DNA from: Oxalobacteraceae bacterium AB_14
GTDB taxonomy: Bacteria; Pseudomonadota; Gammaproteobacteria; Burkholderiales; Burkholderiaceae_D
DNA length: 64,000 nt
Reading direction: 5' to 3'
Assembly (NCBI GenBank): GCA_000381565.1
Contig: KB906724.1
Location: 2,842,980 to 2,906,979, forward strand
Positions 37,306 through 45,346 of this stretch are shown here, in pieces; positions within the stretch are counted from its first letter, which is position 1, and each line of letters begins with the position of its first letter. The notes under the pieces were generated by a model. The model saw only the letters and a program-made list of their open reading frames with translations, did not search any database and had not been told where the DNA came from. The position numbers were made by a program, and so were the translations under genes.

Positions 37306-38225
37306 TGACTGCGCTGCTGATGGCGCTGCCGGGCGCCGAACAATTTGCCGGCCACCTGCGCGGACGCCTCGGCTGCGAGGCCGGCGAGCTGCTGGTGCAC
37401 CAGTTCCCCGACGGCGAAAGCTGCCCGCAGCTGACGCCCGCCGTGGCCGATCACGACGTCATCCTGGTCGCCGCGCTGAACCACCCGGACCACAAGATCA
37501 TGGCGCTGTACCTGTGCGCCTGCGTGGCGCGCGAGCTGGGCGCGCGCAGCGTCGGCCTGGTCGCGCCGTACCTGCCGTATATGCGCCAGGACGCCAGTTT
37601 CGCGCCGGGGCAGGGCGTCACGGCGCGCCATGTCGCGCGGCTGCTGTCGGGCTGTTTCGACTGGCTGGTGACGGTCGATCCGCATCTGCACCGGTTTCAC
37701 GCCATGTCGGAGCTGTACCCGATCGCCACCGAGGTGGTGCCGGCCGCGCCGAAGATCGCCGGCTGGATCGCGGCCCATGTGGAGCGTCCGGTGCTGGTCG
37801 GACCGGACGAGGAAAGCGAACAGTGGGTCGGGCAGGTGGCGGCCGCCGTCGGCTGTCCGTACACGGTGTTGCGCAAGGTGCGCAGCGGCGACCGCGAGGT
37901 CAGCGTGTCGCTGCCGCCGGCGAAGGTATTGGCCGGCTGCACGCCGGTGCTGGTGGACGATATCATCTCGACCGCCCGCACCATGATCGCCGCCACCCGG
38001 CAATTGAAGGCGGCCGGCGGCGCGGCGCCGGTCTGCATCGGCGTGCATGCGCTGTTCGCCGACACCGCCTATGCCGACCTGAAGGCGGCCGGCGCCGGGC
38101 GCATCGTCAGTTGCGACACCGTGCCCCACGTCAGCAACGAGATCGGCATCAGCGCGCCGATCGCGGCGGCGGTGGTGCGCATGCTGGCGGCGGCGCCTGG
38201 AAAGCCAGCAGACGCAGGGCGTTGA
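37305..38225 (+). CDS. ribose-phosphate pyrophosphokinase-like protein
   Basis: 306 residues. Prs-type motifs: QFPDGESCPQL, LPYMRQDASFAPGQGVTARH, VTVDPHLHRF, VGPDEESEQW and the PRPP loop VLVDDIISTARTM. It is divergent from a housekeeping Prs (for example ESEQW in place of the usual DAGGxxR/K), so it is a second paralogue. Expected reaction: ATP + ribose-5-phosphate to PRPP + AMP. With the phosphorylase upstream it may handle ribose phosphate made from AMP, though the direct link is unproven. The start is fixed by TGATG overlap with the phosphorylase stop. The last 77 bp overlap the convergent P-type ATPase gene. Confidence 0.85.
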   Translation: MTALLMALPGAEQFAGHLRGRLGCEAGELLVHQFPDGESCPQLTPAVADHDVILVAALNHPDHKIMALYLCACVARELGARSVGLVAPYLPYMRQDASFAPGQGVTARHVARLLSGCFDWLVTVDPHLHRFHAMSELYPIATEVVPAAPKIAGWIAAHVERPVLVGPDEESEQWVGQVAAAVGCPYTVLRKVRSGDREVSVSLPPAKVLAGCTPVLVDDIISTARTMIAATRQLKAAGGAAPVCIGVHALFADTAYADLKAAGAGRIVSCDTVPHVSNEIGISAPIAAAVVRMLAAAPGKPADAGR

Positions 38226-40182
38226 TCACCACCAGCACGGTCGAGCCCTCATGGAACAGGACCGCCGTGCCGATGTTCAAACCGAACATCGTTGCCGGAA
38301 CCAGCATGGCCACCATGCCCAGGCTGACCCAAAGGTTCTGTTTGATTATCCGGCTGGTCTGGCGCGACAAGCCGAGCGCGAACGGCAACTGCCCGAGGTC
38401 ATCGCCCATCAAGGCGACGTCGGCCACCTCGAGCGCCACATCCGATCCGGCGGCGCCCATCGCGATGCCGACGGTGGCGTTGGCCATCGCCGGGGCGTCG
38501 TTGACGCCGTCGCCGACCATGGCCACCGTGCCGTGCTGCTGACGCAAGCGCCGGATGGCCTCGACCTTCTGCTCGGGCATCAGGTCGCCGCGCGCTTCGG
38601 TCAGGCCGACCGTGCGGGCGACCGCATCGGCAACCTGCTGGTGGTCGCCGGAAATCATGACCAGGCGTTCGATGCCCAGCGCCCGCAGGCTGGCCATCAC
38701 CGCCGCGGCCGCGGCCCGCGGCGTATCCATCACGCCCACCACGCCCAGGTAACGGTCGCCTTGCAAGACCGCCATCGTGCTGCGCCCGGCGGCCACCAGC
38801 CGGTCGTTCGCCTGGACCAGCGCGGCGGGCAGGGGGGCGAGCCCAAGTTCGGCGAACAGCACGGGTTTTGCGATGTAGACGGCCTCGCCGTTGACGGCGG
38901 CCTGGATGCCGCGGCCGGTGATGCTGCGGACATGCTGCACCAGCAGAGCGGGCGTCCCCTGCGGCAGCCGTGCGCGCGCGCCGTTCACCAGCGCCGGGGC
39001 GAGCGGATGGTCGCTATGGGCTTCAACGGCGAGCAGCAGCGACAGCAGCTCCACCACGTCGACGCCATCGGCCACGACGACATCGGTGAGCGCCGGCTTG
39101 CCTTCGGTGAGCGTGCCGGTCTTGTCGAAGGCGATGCAAGTCAGGCTGCCGAGGTTTTCAAGCGGCCCGCCGCCCTTGACCAGCACGCCGCCGCGTCCGG
39201 CGCGGGCCACGCCGGACAGCACCGCGCTGGGCACGGAAATGGCCAGTGCGCAAGGGCTGGCCGCGACCAGCACGGCCATCGCCCGATAGAAGCTGGCGGC
39301 GAACGGCTCATCGACCACCATGAACGCACACATCAGCAGCACCACCAGGGCCAGCACCGCCGGCACGAACCGGCGTTCGAACTTGTCGGTGAACTGCTGC
39401 GTGGGAGAACGCTGGGTCTCGGCCTCTGCCACCATCTGCACCACGCGCGCCATGGTCGACTGGGCGGCGCGCCGGGCCACCATGACCTCGATCGCTCCCG
39501 CGCCGTTGATGGTGCCGGCGAACACCCGGTGCTTTGCCGCTACCCGCTCGAAGGCGGCGATCGCGGCATGGCCGTCGGCCACGGGCTGCTTGTCGACCGG
39601 GATGCTTTCGCCGGTGACCGGCGCCTGATCGACGCTGGTCGTCCCCTTGACGACGACGCCATCCGCGGGCAGGCGCTGATTAGGCTTGACCAGCACGAGA
39701 TCGCCCGGTTCCAAGGCTACGACGGCGACTTCCTCAAGCCGCTCCCCGCGTTTGACGCAAGCTGTTTCGGGCGCCAGTTTGGCCAGCGCCTCGATCGCGC
39801 GCCGTGCGCGGCCCATGGCGAAATGTTCGAGCGAGTGTCCCAGGCTAAACAGGGACAGCAGCAGGGCGCCTTCACCCCACTCGCCCAGCGCTGCGGCGCC
39901 CGCAGCGGCGACCAGCATCAGTGTGTCGATGTCAAATCGGCGGGCAAGCAGATTTTCGAGCGCCTCCCGGGTGGTGAAGTAGCCGCCGCACAGGTAGGCG
40001 GCGCCGAACAGCGCCGTGGCGAGCCAGTCGGGGCCGATCGGCGACCACGTGAGCAACCAGCCGGCCAGCGTGCATGCGCCGGCCAGCGTGGCGATGATGA
40101 GTTCGGATTTTTCGCCAGACAGGCCGTCGTGGCTTGCGCTAGCCACCCTTGCCGTCGCCCAGGTATTTCTGATAGATCGCAT
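38149..40182 (-). CDS. P1B-type heavy-metal ATPase, probably P1B-4 (Co/Zn/Fe class)
   Basis: 677 residues. Motifs: TGESIPVDK (actuator), AVLVAASPCALAIS with SPC instead of CPC in the metal-binding helix, phospho-Asp near 349 in AFDKTGTLTEG, MVGDGVNDAPAMANA and HEGSTVLVVINALRLLAF. SPC plus HEGST and the lack of an N-terminal HMA domain fit P1B-4 exporters. The ATG at 40182 overlaps the preceding gene by 44 bp; a GTG at 40146 (VASASHDG) within the overlapping stop is an alternative. The extreme C-terminus (Pro-rich) is antisense to the Prs-like gene. Metal specificity inferred. Confidence 0.9.
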   Translation of the reverse strand: MRSIRNTWATARVASASHDGLSGEKSELIIATLAGACTLAGWLLTWSPIGPDWLATALFGAAYLCGGYFTTREALENLLARRFDIDTLMLVAAAGAAALGEWGEGALLLSLFSLGHSLEHFAMGRARRAIEALAKLAPETACVKRGERLEEVAVVALEPGDLVLVKPNQRLPADGVVVKGTTSVDQAPVTGESIPVDKQPVADGHAAIAAFERVAAKHRVFAGTINGAGAIEVMVARRAAQSTMARVVQMVAEAETQRSPTQQFTDKFERRFVPAVLALVVLLMCAFMVVDEPFAASFYRAMAVLVAASPCALAISVPSAVLSGVARAGRGGVLVKGGGPLENLGSLTCIAFDKTGTLTEGKPALTDVVVADGVDVVELLSLLLAVEAHSDHPLAPALVNGARARLPQGTPALLVQHVRSITGRGIQAAVNGEAVYIAKPVLFAELGLAPLPAALVQANDRLVAAGRSTMAVLQGDRYLGVVGVMDTPRAAAAAVMASLRALGIERLVMISGDHQQVADAVARTVGLTEARGDLMPEQKVEAIRRLRQQHGTVAMVGDGVNDAPAMANATVGIAMGAAGSDVALEVADVALMGDDLGQLPFALGLSRQTSRIIKQNLWVSLGMVAMLVPATMFGLNIGTAVLFHEGSTVLVVINALRLLAFQAPPPACAPPPPRSAR

Positions 40183-40909
40183 TGAAGCGCCCGCTGTCTT
40201 TCAGGTGCTTGAGGCCGGCGTTGAAATCGTCGCGCACTTTCTTGTCGCGGAACACGGCGCGGTAGTCCATCGGGTTGAACTTGACAAAGCTTTGCGCCAC
40301 GACGGGCTTGGGGTGGAAGGTTTTATTCAGCTTCAGCTGCAGCGTGAAATACTTGAAGATATTACGGTCGCTGAGCACGATGTCGTAACGGCCGCGATCG
40401 AGCGTGAGCACTTGCAGCGCCTGGTCGTTCTGCTCGAAATAATGGCCCGCCTTCTTGACCTCGTCGAGCCATTCCGGATAGCGCTTGGCGGCGCCGGCGA
40501 AGGAAATGACGGTCAGGCCGCGCAGGTCTTCGGGCGTCTTGATGTCGAGGTGGCGCTCTTTCAGGCTGATGAAGACGTTGTCGTAGAAAACCGCGGGTTC
40601 GGCGTAGAAGGCGCCCCATTTCTCCATGTCTTCACCCAGATCGGTCATGGCGGCATCGACATCGCCAGCCTTGAAGGCGACCGGGATGCGGGCGAAGGGA
40701 TAGTAGTGCGGCTTCATGACATGCCCGCGATAAGCCAGCGCCTCGCGCAATATTTCCACCTCGATGCCGGAATCGGTCTCGGGAAAACAAAACGGCGGTA
40801 TCTTCTCACCGAAGGCCATGCGGACCGTGGCCGCGGCCGCCAGCGGGCTCGCCAGGCAGGCCAACAGGGCGCCGAGCAGCAGCAGGACCAGGCGCCGACG
40901 TGCACTCAT
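40139..40909 (-). CDS. periplasmic substrate-binding protein (SBP_bac_3 type)
   Basis: 256 residues. Signal peptide MSARRRLVLLLLGALLACLA with cleavage after AAAA. Mature: VRMAFGEKIPPFCFPETDSG (ligand lobe), FKAGDVDAAMTDLGEDMEKW, DRGRYDIVLSDRNIF, FNAIYQKYLGDGKGG. No transporter genes adjacent. The upstream porin gene ends 12 bp away, so both may be one transcript, but the pair has no proven link to the ATPase. Ligand unknown; an amino acid or small polar compound is the default for the fold. Confidence 0.8.
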   Translation of the reverse strand: MSARRRLVLLLLGALLACLASPLAAAATVRMAFGEKIPPFCFPETDSGIEVEILREALAYRGHVMKPHYYPFARIPVAFKAGDVDAAMTDLGEDMEKWGAFYAEPAVFYDNVFISLKERHLDIKTPEDLRGLTVISFAGAAKRYPEWLDEVKKAGHYFEQNDQALQVLTLDRGRYDIVLSDRNIFKYFTLQLKLNKTFHPKPVVAQSFVKFNPMDYRAVFRDKKVRDDFNAGLKHLKDSGRFNAIYQKYLGDGKGG

Positions 40910-40921
40910 GGCCTGCCTCGC

Positions 40922-41902
40922 TCAGAATTGATGGCGCATGCCAACGGCGACCAGGCGGCGCGTGCCGCCCGGCAGTGCGGCCTGGTAGCTTGCGGCGCTG
41001 CCGTTGCGTAAATTCGAACTGACGACATACAAATTGGTCCGCTTTGAAATTGTGTAGTAATACCCCAGCGCCAACTGGGTGGCGTTGGCGTTGCGGACGA
41101 TGCGGTCGGTCTTGCGCACGACGTCGGCGGCGATCAGGCTGCGGCCAAACGGGATGCTGACGCCCACCAGCATATCGCGGGTGTCGAGGCTGGCGCCGTT
41201 GCGGCTGCGCGCCAGCACCATCCAGCCGCGCAGCGGCCCGAAGTCGTAATTCCCCGCCACCAAAGTGCTGCGCGCGGCGCGGACGCCGAGTGCGTCATTG
41301 GTGTCGTGGTACGCCAGTTCGACATTCAGCGGTCCCGCCGCATAGCCGGCATCCGCGCTGACCTGGCGGTTCGCCGCCGCATTGCCGGCCACCTCGCCGG
41401 CGCCGTAGGCCAGGTCGGCATAGAAGCCATGCAGATCCGGCAGCGAGTATTTTACCGTGTTGTCCATGCGCACGCCGGAATCCTGGAGCACACGGGTCGA
41501 TTCGCCCGGTCCCTTGGCGTCGAACGGATCGTTGGTGGCGATGGCGCCGAAGTAGGGCGTGAACATCCGCCCCAGTTTGATGCTGCCGAAGGCGCCGGAC
41601 AAGCCGACCCAGCTCTGGCTGCCGAAAGGCCGTCCGGCGAACGATGGGTTGCCGGTGTCCGCTTCGATCTGGGATTCGACCACGAAGCTGGCGCGCATGC
41701 CGCCGCCGAGCTCTTCGTTGCCTTTGATGCCGAAGCGGGAGGCGGTCTGCTGGCCGCTGTTGACGGCGGTGGTCGACTTGCCGGAGTCGCGGTCGGAGAC
41801 CACGGCCAGATCGACCACGCCATACAGGCTGACGCCGTTCTGGGCCGGGGCCCGCTGCATGATGCAGGCAAGCGCAAGCAGCACAATTGGCCATGTTTTC
41901 AC
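40922..41902 (-). CDS. general porin (Porin_4/OmpC-like)
   Basis: 326 residues. Signal peptide MKTWPIVLLALACIMQRAPA followed by QNGVSLYGVVDLAV, the betaproteobacterial porin start. Then SRFGIKGNEELGGGMRASFV, FAGRPFGSQSWVGLSGAFGS and IKLGRMFTPYF (constriction loop region), ending RRLVAVGMRHQF with terminal Phe. It forms a trimeric outer-membrane channel. The nucleotide context is plain; 289 bp upstream contain no other gene. Slightly shorter than typical 350-400 residue porins but complete. Confidence 0.92.
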   Translation of the reverse strand: MKTWPIVLLALACIMQRAPAQNGVSLYGVVDLAVVSDRDSGKSTTAVNSGQQTASRFGIKGNEELGGGMRASFVVESQIEADTGNPSFAGRPFGSQSWVGLSGAFGSIKLGRMFTPYFGAIATNDPFDAKGPGESTRVLQDSGVRMDNTVKYSLPDLHGFYADLAYGAGEVAGNAAANRQVSADAGYAAGPLNVELAYHDTNDALGVRAARSTLVAGNYDFGPLRGWMVLARSRNGASLDTRDMLVGVSIPFGRSLIAADVVRKTDRIVRNANATQLALGYYYTISKRTNLYVVSSNLRNGSAASYQAALPGGTRRLVAVGMRHQF

Positions 41903-42191
41903 ACGATCTCTCCTGCTAGGAAACGGGCAGGGCGCCTTCGTCGCCGGACGCCTTGAGTGCAGACAATATTAACGTTCTACACCGGGTAGTGACGGGAATC
42001 AAGCATTCCATAAATTATTTGGCTCCGGCACGGCGGCTTTACGACACTGTGAGGAGACTACCTTGCAATACAAGGACATGACCTGGACAAAAGCGCTATG
42101 TGGCGCCGGCATCGGCGAAAGGGCGCTAAGATCAGAGCATGGCTTGTGCGCCGATGTTGCGATGTTGCGATGTTGTTCAGGGAACGCAAAA

Positions 42192-42893
42192 ATGCTCGAA
42201 AAAATCCATGACGCCCTTTGGATCGCTGAGGGAAAAATCGTCAACTTCTATGGCTTTCCCTATCCGACGCGTTGCGTCATCGCACAGCTCGCAAATGGTG
42301 ATCTCTGGGTATGGTCGCCGGTCGCGCTAGACGAAGTCCTTCAAGGCGAGATGGACAAGCTTGGCCCGGTTCGTCACCTGGTCAGTCCGAACAAGATTCA
42401 CCACCTCTACCTGCAGGACTGGAAGGTTGCTTATCCGCAGGCGCAACTGTGGGGGCCGCGATCGACGATCACAAAGCGGCCAGACCTCGCATTCCGAGAA
42501 CCTCTCGAGGACGTCGCCCCGGCCGAATGGGGTGGCGACATCGAGCAAGCATGGTTCAGAGGATCGTTCGCCATGGACGAAGTGGTTTTTTTTCACGGCC
42601 CATCCCGAACGGTGATTGTCGCCGATCTCATTGAGGCGCTGACCGATACCTTCCTGCGCCAACATTGGAGCTGGTGGGGGCGCCTGCTTGCGCGCCTCGA
42701 TGGCATCGTTGCCGACAAGGCGCTTGCCCCGGCCGAGTGGCGGCTGTCGTTTCTCAATCGCAAGCCGGCGCGTGCGGCGCGCGCGAAGATGCTTGACTGG
42801 CCTTGCGAGCGCGTGATTATGGCCCACGGCGATTGGTGCCGCTCTGAAGGACACGCATTCCTGGTGCGATCCTTTGGCTGGCTCGGAGCGTGA
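42192..42893 (+). CDS. DUF4336 domain protein (metallo-beta-lactamase-like fold)
   Basis: 233 residues from MLEKIHDALWIAEGKIVNFY. The pattern FPYPTRCVIAQLANGDLWVW, SPVAL, VRHLVSPNKIHHLYLQDW and FFHGPSRTVIVADLIEAL is DUF4336, a degenerate MBL fold that keeps HHLYLQDW and a late HGDW. Cytosolic, function unknown; homologues occur near GSH or organic hydroperoxide genes but nothing relevant is adjacent. Directly after it the sequence changes to an IS4 transposase scrap, so the downstream border is rearranged. An open frame extends upstream to 42063 without a good ribosome site. Confidence 0.8.
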   Translation: MLEKIHDALWIAEGKIVNFYGFPYPTRCVIAQLANGDLWVWSPVALDEVLQGEMDKLGPVRHLVSPNKIHHLYLQDWKVAYPQAQLWGPRSTITKRPDLAFREPLEDVAPAEWGGDIEQAWFRGSFAMDEVVFFHGPSRTVIVADLIEALTDTFLRQHWSWWGRLLARLDGIVADKALAPAEWRLSFLNRKPARAARAKMLDWPCERVIMAHGDWCRSEGHAFLVRSFGWLGA

Positions 42894-42909
42894 CGCATTA
42901 CCTTGTAGT

Positions 42910-43113
42910 GGGGACCACAAGCGTTGGGGCATCGAGGAGGCGTTCAAACGGCTCAAGCACCGACTCAATTTGGAGCACGTCACCGGACTGACTCAGCAGG
43001 CCGTCGCCCAGGACGTCGCCGCCAAGATCGTCTGCGACTATCTGCAAGCCTTGACCTCGCTTACCGCCCACGCCGATGCCGATCTGCCCGAAAGCGAACG
43101 CGTCAATCATGAC
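42910..43113 (+). pseudogene. IS4-family transposase C-terminal fragment
   Basis: An open frame of about 68 codons reads RWGIEEAFKRLKHRLNLEHV followed by TGL-type and IVCDYLQAL segments, matching the C-terminal part of IS4/DDE transposases (the Glu in the EEAFKRLK helix is the third catalytic residue). There is no start, no DDE N-terminal two thirds and no terminal inverted repeat visible. Its end meets the stop of the convergent PbpG-like gene. A relic of an insertion. Confidence 0.7.
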
Positions 43114-44080
43114 CGGGCGAGGCCGCCCCGGCCAGCGATGCCGGGCGCTTGGCGCGGGCGGCATGAGCGGGGACGCCGCCAACGAGCCAGGCACGGACCG
43201 CGTTCGCATCCGCGGCACGCGAGAATTTGCCCTGTGAGTTCAGGAACACCATGACCATCGGTCGCCCCCTGACGGTTGCGTACAACACCATGCAGCGGCC
43301 CGCCTCTGAAATGTAGCCAGTCTTTTGCAGGTGGATCTTCCAACTGGGGTTGGCGGTCAGGCGGTTGGTATTGTGATAGACGGTGTGCTGGCGGCCCTGC
43401 GTGATCGTGAACTGGCGGTCCGTCGAGTATTGCCGGATCCGATCGTATTTTTGGACGGCAAGGACCAGCTTAGCCAGGTCTTCCGGGCTCGAGACGTTCG
43501 CGCTCGACAAGCCGGTTGGCTCCACATAGTGTGTGCGCACCATACCCAGGGCGCGGGCTTTCGCGTTCATTGCCCTGACCAATTGCCCGGTGCCACCGGG
43601 GTAGTAGCGTCCAAGCGCTGAAGCCGCGCGGTTCTCCGAGCTCATCAGGGCTATGTGCAACATCGCCGCGCGCGTCAGACGCGTGCCAGGGCGCAGCCTG
43701 GACGACGAGAACTTCAGACGATCGATGTCCAGCTTGCTCACCGTCAGTGTTTCGTTCATGTCCTGATCTGCTTCAAGAACGACCAGGGCCGTCATCAGCT
43801 TCGTCAGCGACGCGATGGGCATGATAGCGCGCGCATTTTTCTGGTACACGACTTGCCCGGTGCCTGGATCGAGGATCGTTACCGCGCTGGACCTGAGTGG
43901 CGCCGGGCGCGCAAGCTTGGCCGGCCGGGCGCGATGGCGCTTGGCGTCTCCCCGGTGCCGCTGCCCGGCCTTCTGTTGCGCCTTGGCGGTGGCAGCGCTG
44001 CGCATGGCGTCAGGCTGGGCAGAAGTAGCGGACCCGAACAGCAATCCCATTATCAGGAGAGCAACAGGAAATAATTTCAT
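43103..44080 (-). CDS. pbpG: D-alanyl-D-alanine endopeptidase (PbpG / penicillin-binding protein 7 type)
   Basis: 325 residues from MKLFPVALLIMGLLFGSATS, a signal peptide. Low-molecular-weight PBP motifs: SLTK (MPIASLTKLMTALVVLEA), SEN (LMSSENRAASALGR) and KTG (HLQKTGYISEAGRCMVLYAT). It cuts peptide cross-links in the periplasm. A Lys/Arg-rich stretch of about 40 residues follows the signal peptide. A longer frame to 44104 begins with TTG and is less likely. It is divergent from the five-gene operon over 192 bp with OmpR-type direct repeats, so it may be controlled by that two-component system. Confidence 0.9.
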   Translation of the reverse strand: MKLFPVALLIMGLLFGSATSAQPDAMRSAATAKAQQKAGQRHRGDAKRHRARPAKLARPAPLRSSAVTILDPGTGQVVYQKNARAIMPIASLTKLMTALVVLEADQDMNETLTVSKLDIDRLKFSSSRLRPGTRLTRAAMLHIALMSSENRAASALGRYYPGGTGQLVRAMNAKARALGMVRTHYVEPTGLSSANVSSPEDLAKLVLAVQKYDRIRQYSTDRQFTITQGRQHTVYHNTNRLTANPSWKIHLQKTGYISEAGRCMVLYATVRGRPMVMVFLNSQGKFSRAADANAVRAWLVGGVPAHAARAKRPASLAGAASPGHD

Positions 44081-44128
44081 GGTCTTCGATCGGTAGTCAA
44101 GCAAACGCCGACATCCTAGTCAAGCCGA

Positions 44129-44145
44129 CTTAGCCAGCCCTTAGC
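44129..44145. promoter_or_regulatory. OmpR-family-type direct repeat (CTTAGC-N5-CTTAGC)
   Basis: CTTAGC at 44129-44134 and again at 44140-44145, an 11-bp repeat period. This is the layout of PmrA/QseB/OmpR-type binding sites (compare CTTAA-N5-CTTAA). It lies between pbpG and the operon that encodes a matching response regulator at 47758. The binder is inferred. Confidence 0.55.
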
Positions 44146-44182
44146 GCTGGCCGATATGCCGGCGCGCTCCCCGGGGGGAGAC

Positions 44183-44199
44183 GCTAATGGTTCGCTAAG
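44183..44199. promoter_or_regulatory. second OmpR-type direct repeat (GCTAAT-N5-GCTAAG)
   Basis: GCTAAT at 44183-44188 and GCTAAG at 44194-44199, again with 11-bp period. GCTAAG is the reverse complement of CTTAGC, so this copy faces the other way from the repeat at 44129. The two oppositely oriented sites suit a divergent promoter pair. Confidence 0.55.
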
Positions 44200-44272
44200 T
44201 GATCTCCCATATCATGGCGGGCGACAAGCACATCGGTTTCTTTTGCCGAGCCAATCTTTTGATGGAGTGAAA

Positions 44273-45346
44273 TTGTTGAAACAACGAGATATTCCATTTT
44301 GGCAAACAATTTCGGGCGCTGCCGTGATGGTAGCGATGCACGGCCTTGCGCTGGCCAATGCCGCGCCGGCGGCCGCCCGGGCCGCGCCGCCTGGCGCCGA
44401 TGTCGTTGCCGATTTCCACGCCCTGGCGCGACAGCGTCCGTGGGCGTGTGAACCGGCCGCAACGACAAAGGACGACCCCGCCCGGCCGCAGGGGCCGGCC
44501 TTGTGCGCATGGCAGAACCGGCTACGCAAGCAAAGCTGGAGCTGGAACGATGGCGGCGACCCGGCGTGCATCAGCAGGCAAGCCCGCTGGTGGAGTTGGG
44601 CGCAAGCGGACTTGCCGGTTGGCACGGCCCGCAGCGTCTGGGAGGCGCGCTGGCGCGCCCAGACCCTGCAGCTTGCCGTCGCCGGTGAACAGCGCCTGCT
44701 GATCGTCGAGCGCGATGGCGCGGATCGCTGGCTAGCCACGGAATGGCGCTGGCGTCCCAGTCTCCGCCCAGCCACCCGTGACTGGCAGGAAAGGCGCTGG
44801 ACGCTGTTGCTGGAGTCGGCTTCCCGGCACCGCCAGGCAAGCGCCGCCACCCCGCGCGAGGCGGCGTGGATGCTGCCGGTGTTTCGGCGGGTGCTCGCTG
44901 CGCGGCCGGGCGAACTGGGCCCGGCTGGCTTGTCGTTCGAGGCCGCTGGCCTTTGCCTGCGCGCCAGCTATCCGCTGGCGGGCCAGCCTAAGCTGTCCTT
45001 GTCGTATAGCCCGAACGACAGCCGCCTGGAACAGCGTGCGGCGATGCACCTGCAACTGAGCCGGCAGCACCCCGGGGCGAAATGGCTCACTCAGTTCAAG
45101 ATGCTGGACATGCCGGCCAGCCTGCCGAGCGGCGCGAAATTCCTCGCGACGTGGGTCGAACGCGGACAGCTGACGAGCCAGCTCTGGATGCCCACCAAAG
45201 GCGATGCCGCCACGGTCCGGGTGCAGATCACGACGGCGCTGCCGTCAGGTCTGCAAGGCATGTCGGGATCGGCCTCGAAGGTGCGGCAGGTGGTCGAGGG
45301 TGAACTCGGGGCGATCGCCCTGCAATGGGCCGCAGCTTATGAATGA
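44273..45346 (+). CDS. exported protein of unknown function, first gene of antiporter/YbdK/TCS operon
   Basis: About 357 residues. The start is uncertain: GGAG at 44264-44267 is best spaced for TTG at 44273 or 44276, giving a signal peptide LLKQRDIPFWQTISGAAVMV ending ALANAAPA. A longer frame from 44156 lacks a site. The mature protein is rich in Trp (CAWQNRLRKQSWSWNDGGDP) and has two Cys pairs, with no repeated domain I recognise. It overlaps the antiporter gene by 8 bp. Function unknown; as part of the operon it may act in the cell envelope under the two-component system. Confidence 0.65.
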   Translation: MLKQRDIPFWQTISGAAVMVAMHGLALANAAPAAARAAPPGADVVADFHALARQRPWACEPAATTKDDPARPQGPALCAWQNRLRKQSWSWNDGGDPACISRQARWWSWAQADLPVGTARSVWEARWRAQTLQLAVAGEQRLLIVERDGADRWLATEWRWRPSLRPATRDWQERRWTLLLESASRHRQASAATPREAAWMLPVFRRVLAARPGELGPAGLSFEAAGLCLRASYPLAGQPKLSLSYSPNDSRLEQRAAMHLQLSRQHPGAKWLTQFKMLDMPASLPSGAKFLATWVERGQLTSQLWMPTKGDAATVRVQITTALPSGLQGMSGSASKVRQVVEGELGAIALQWAAAYE

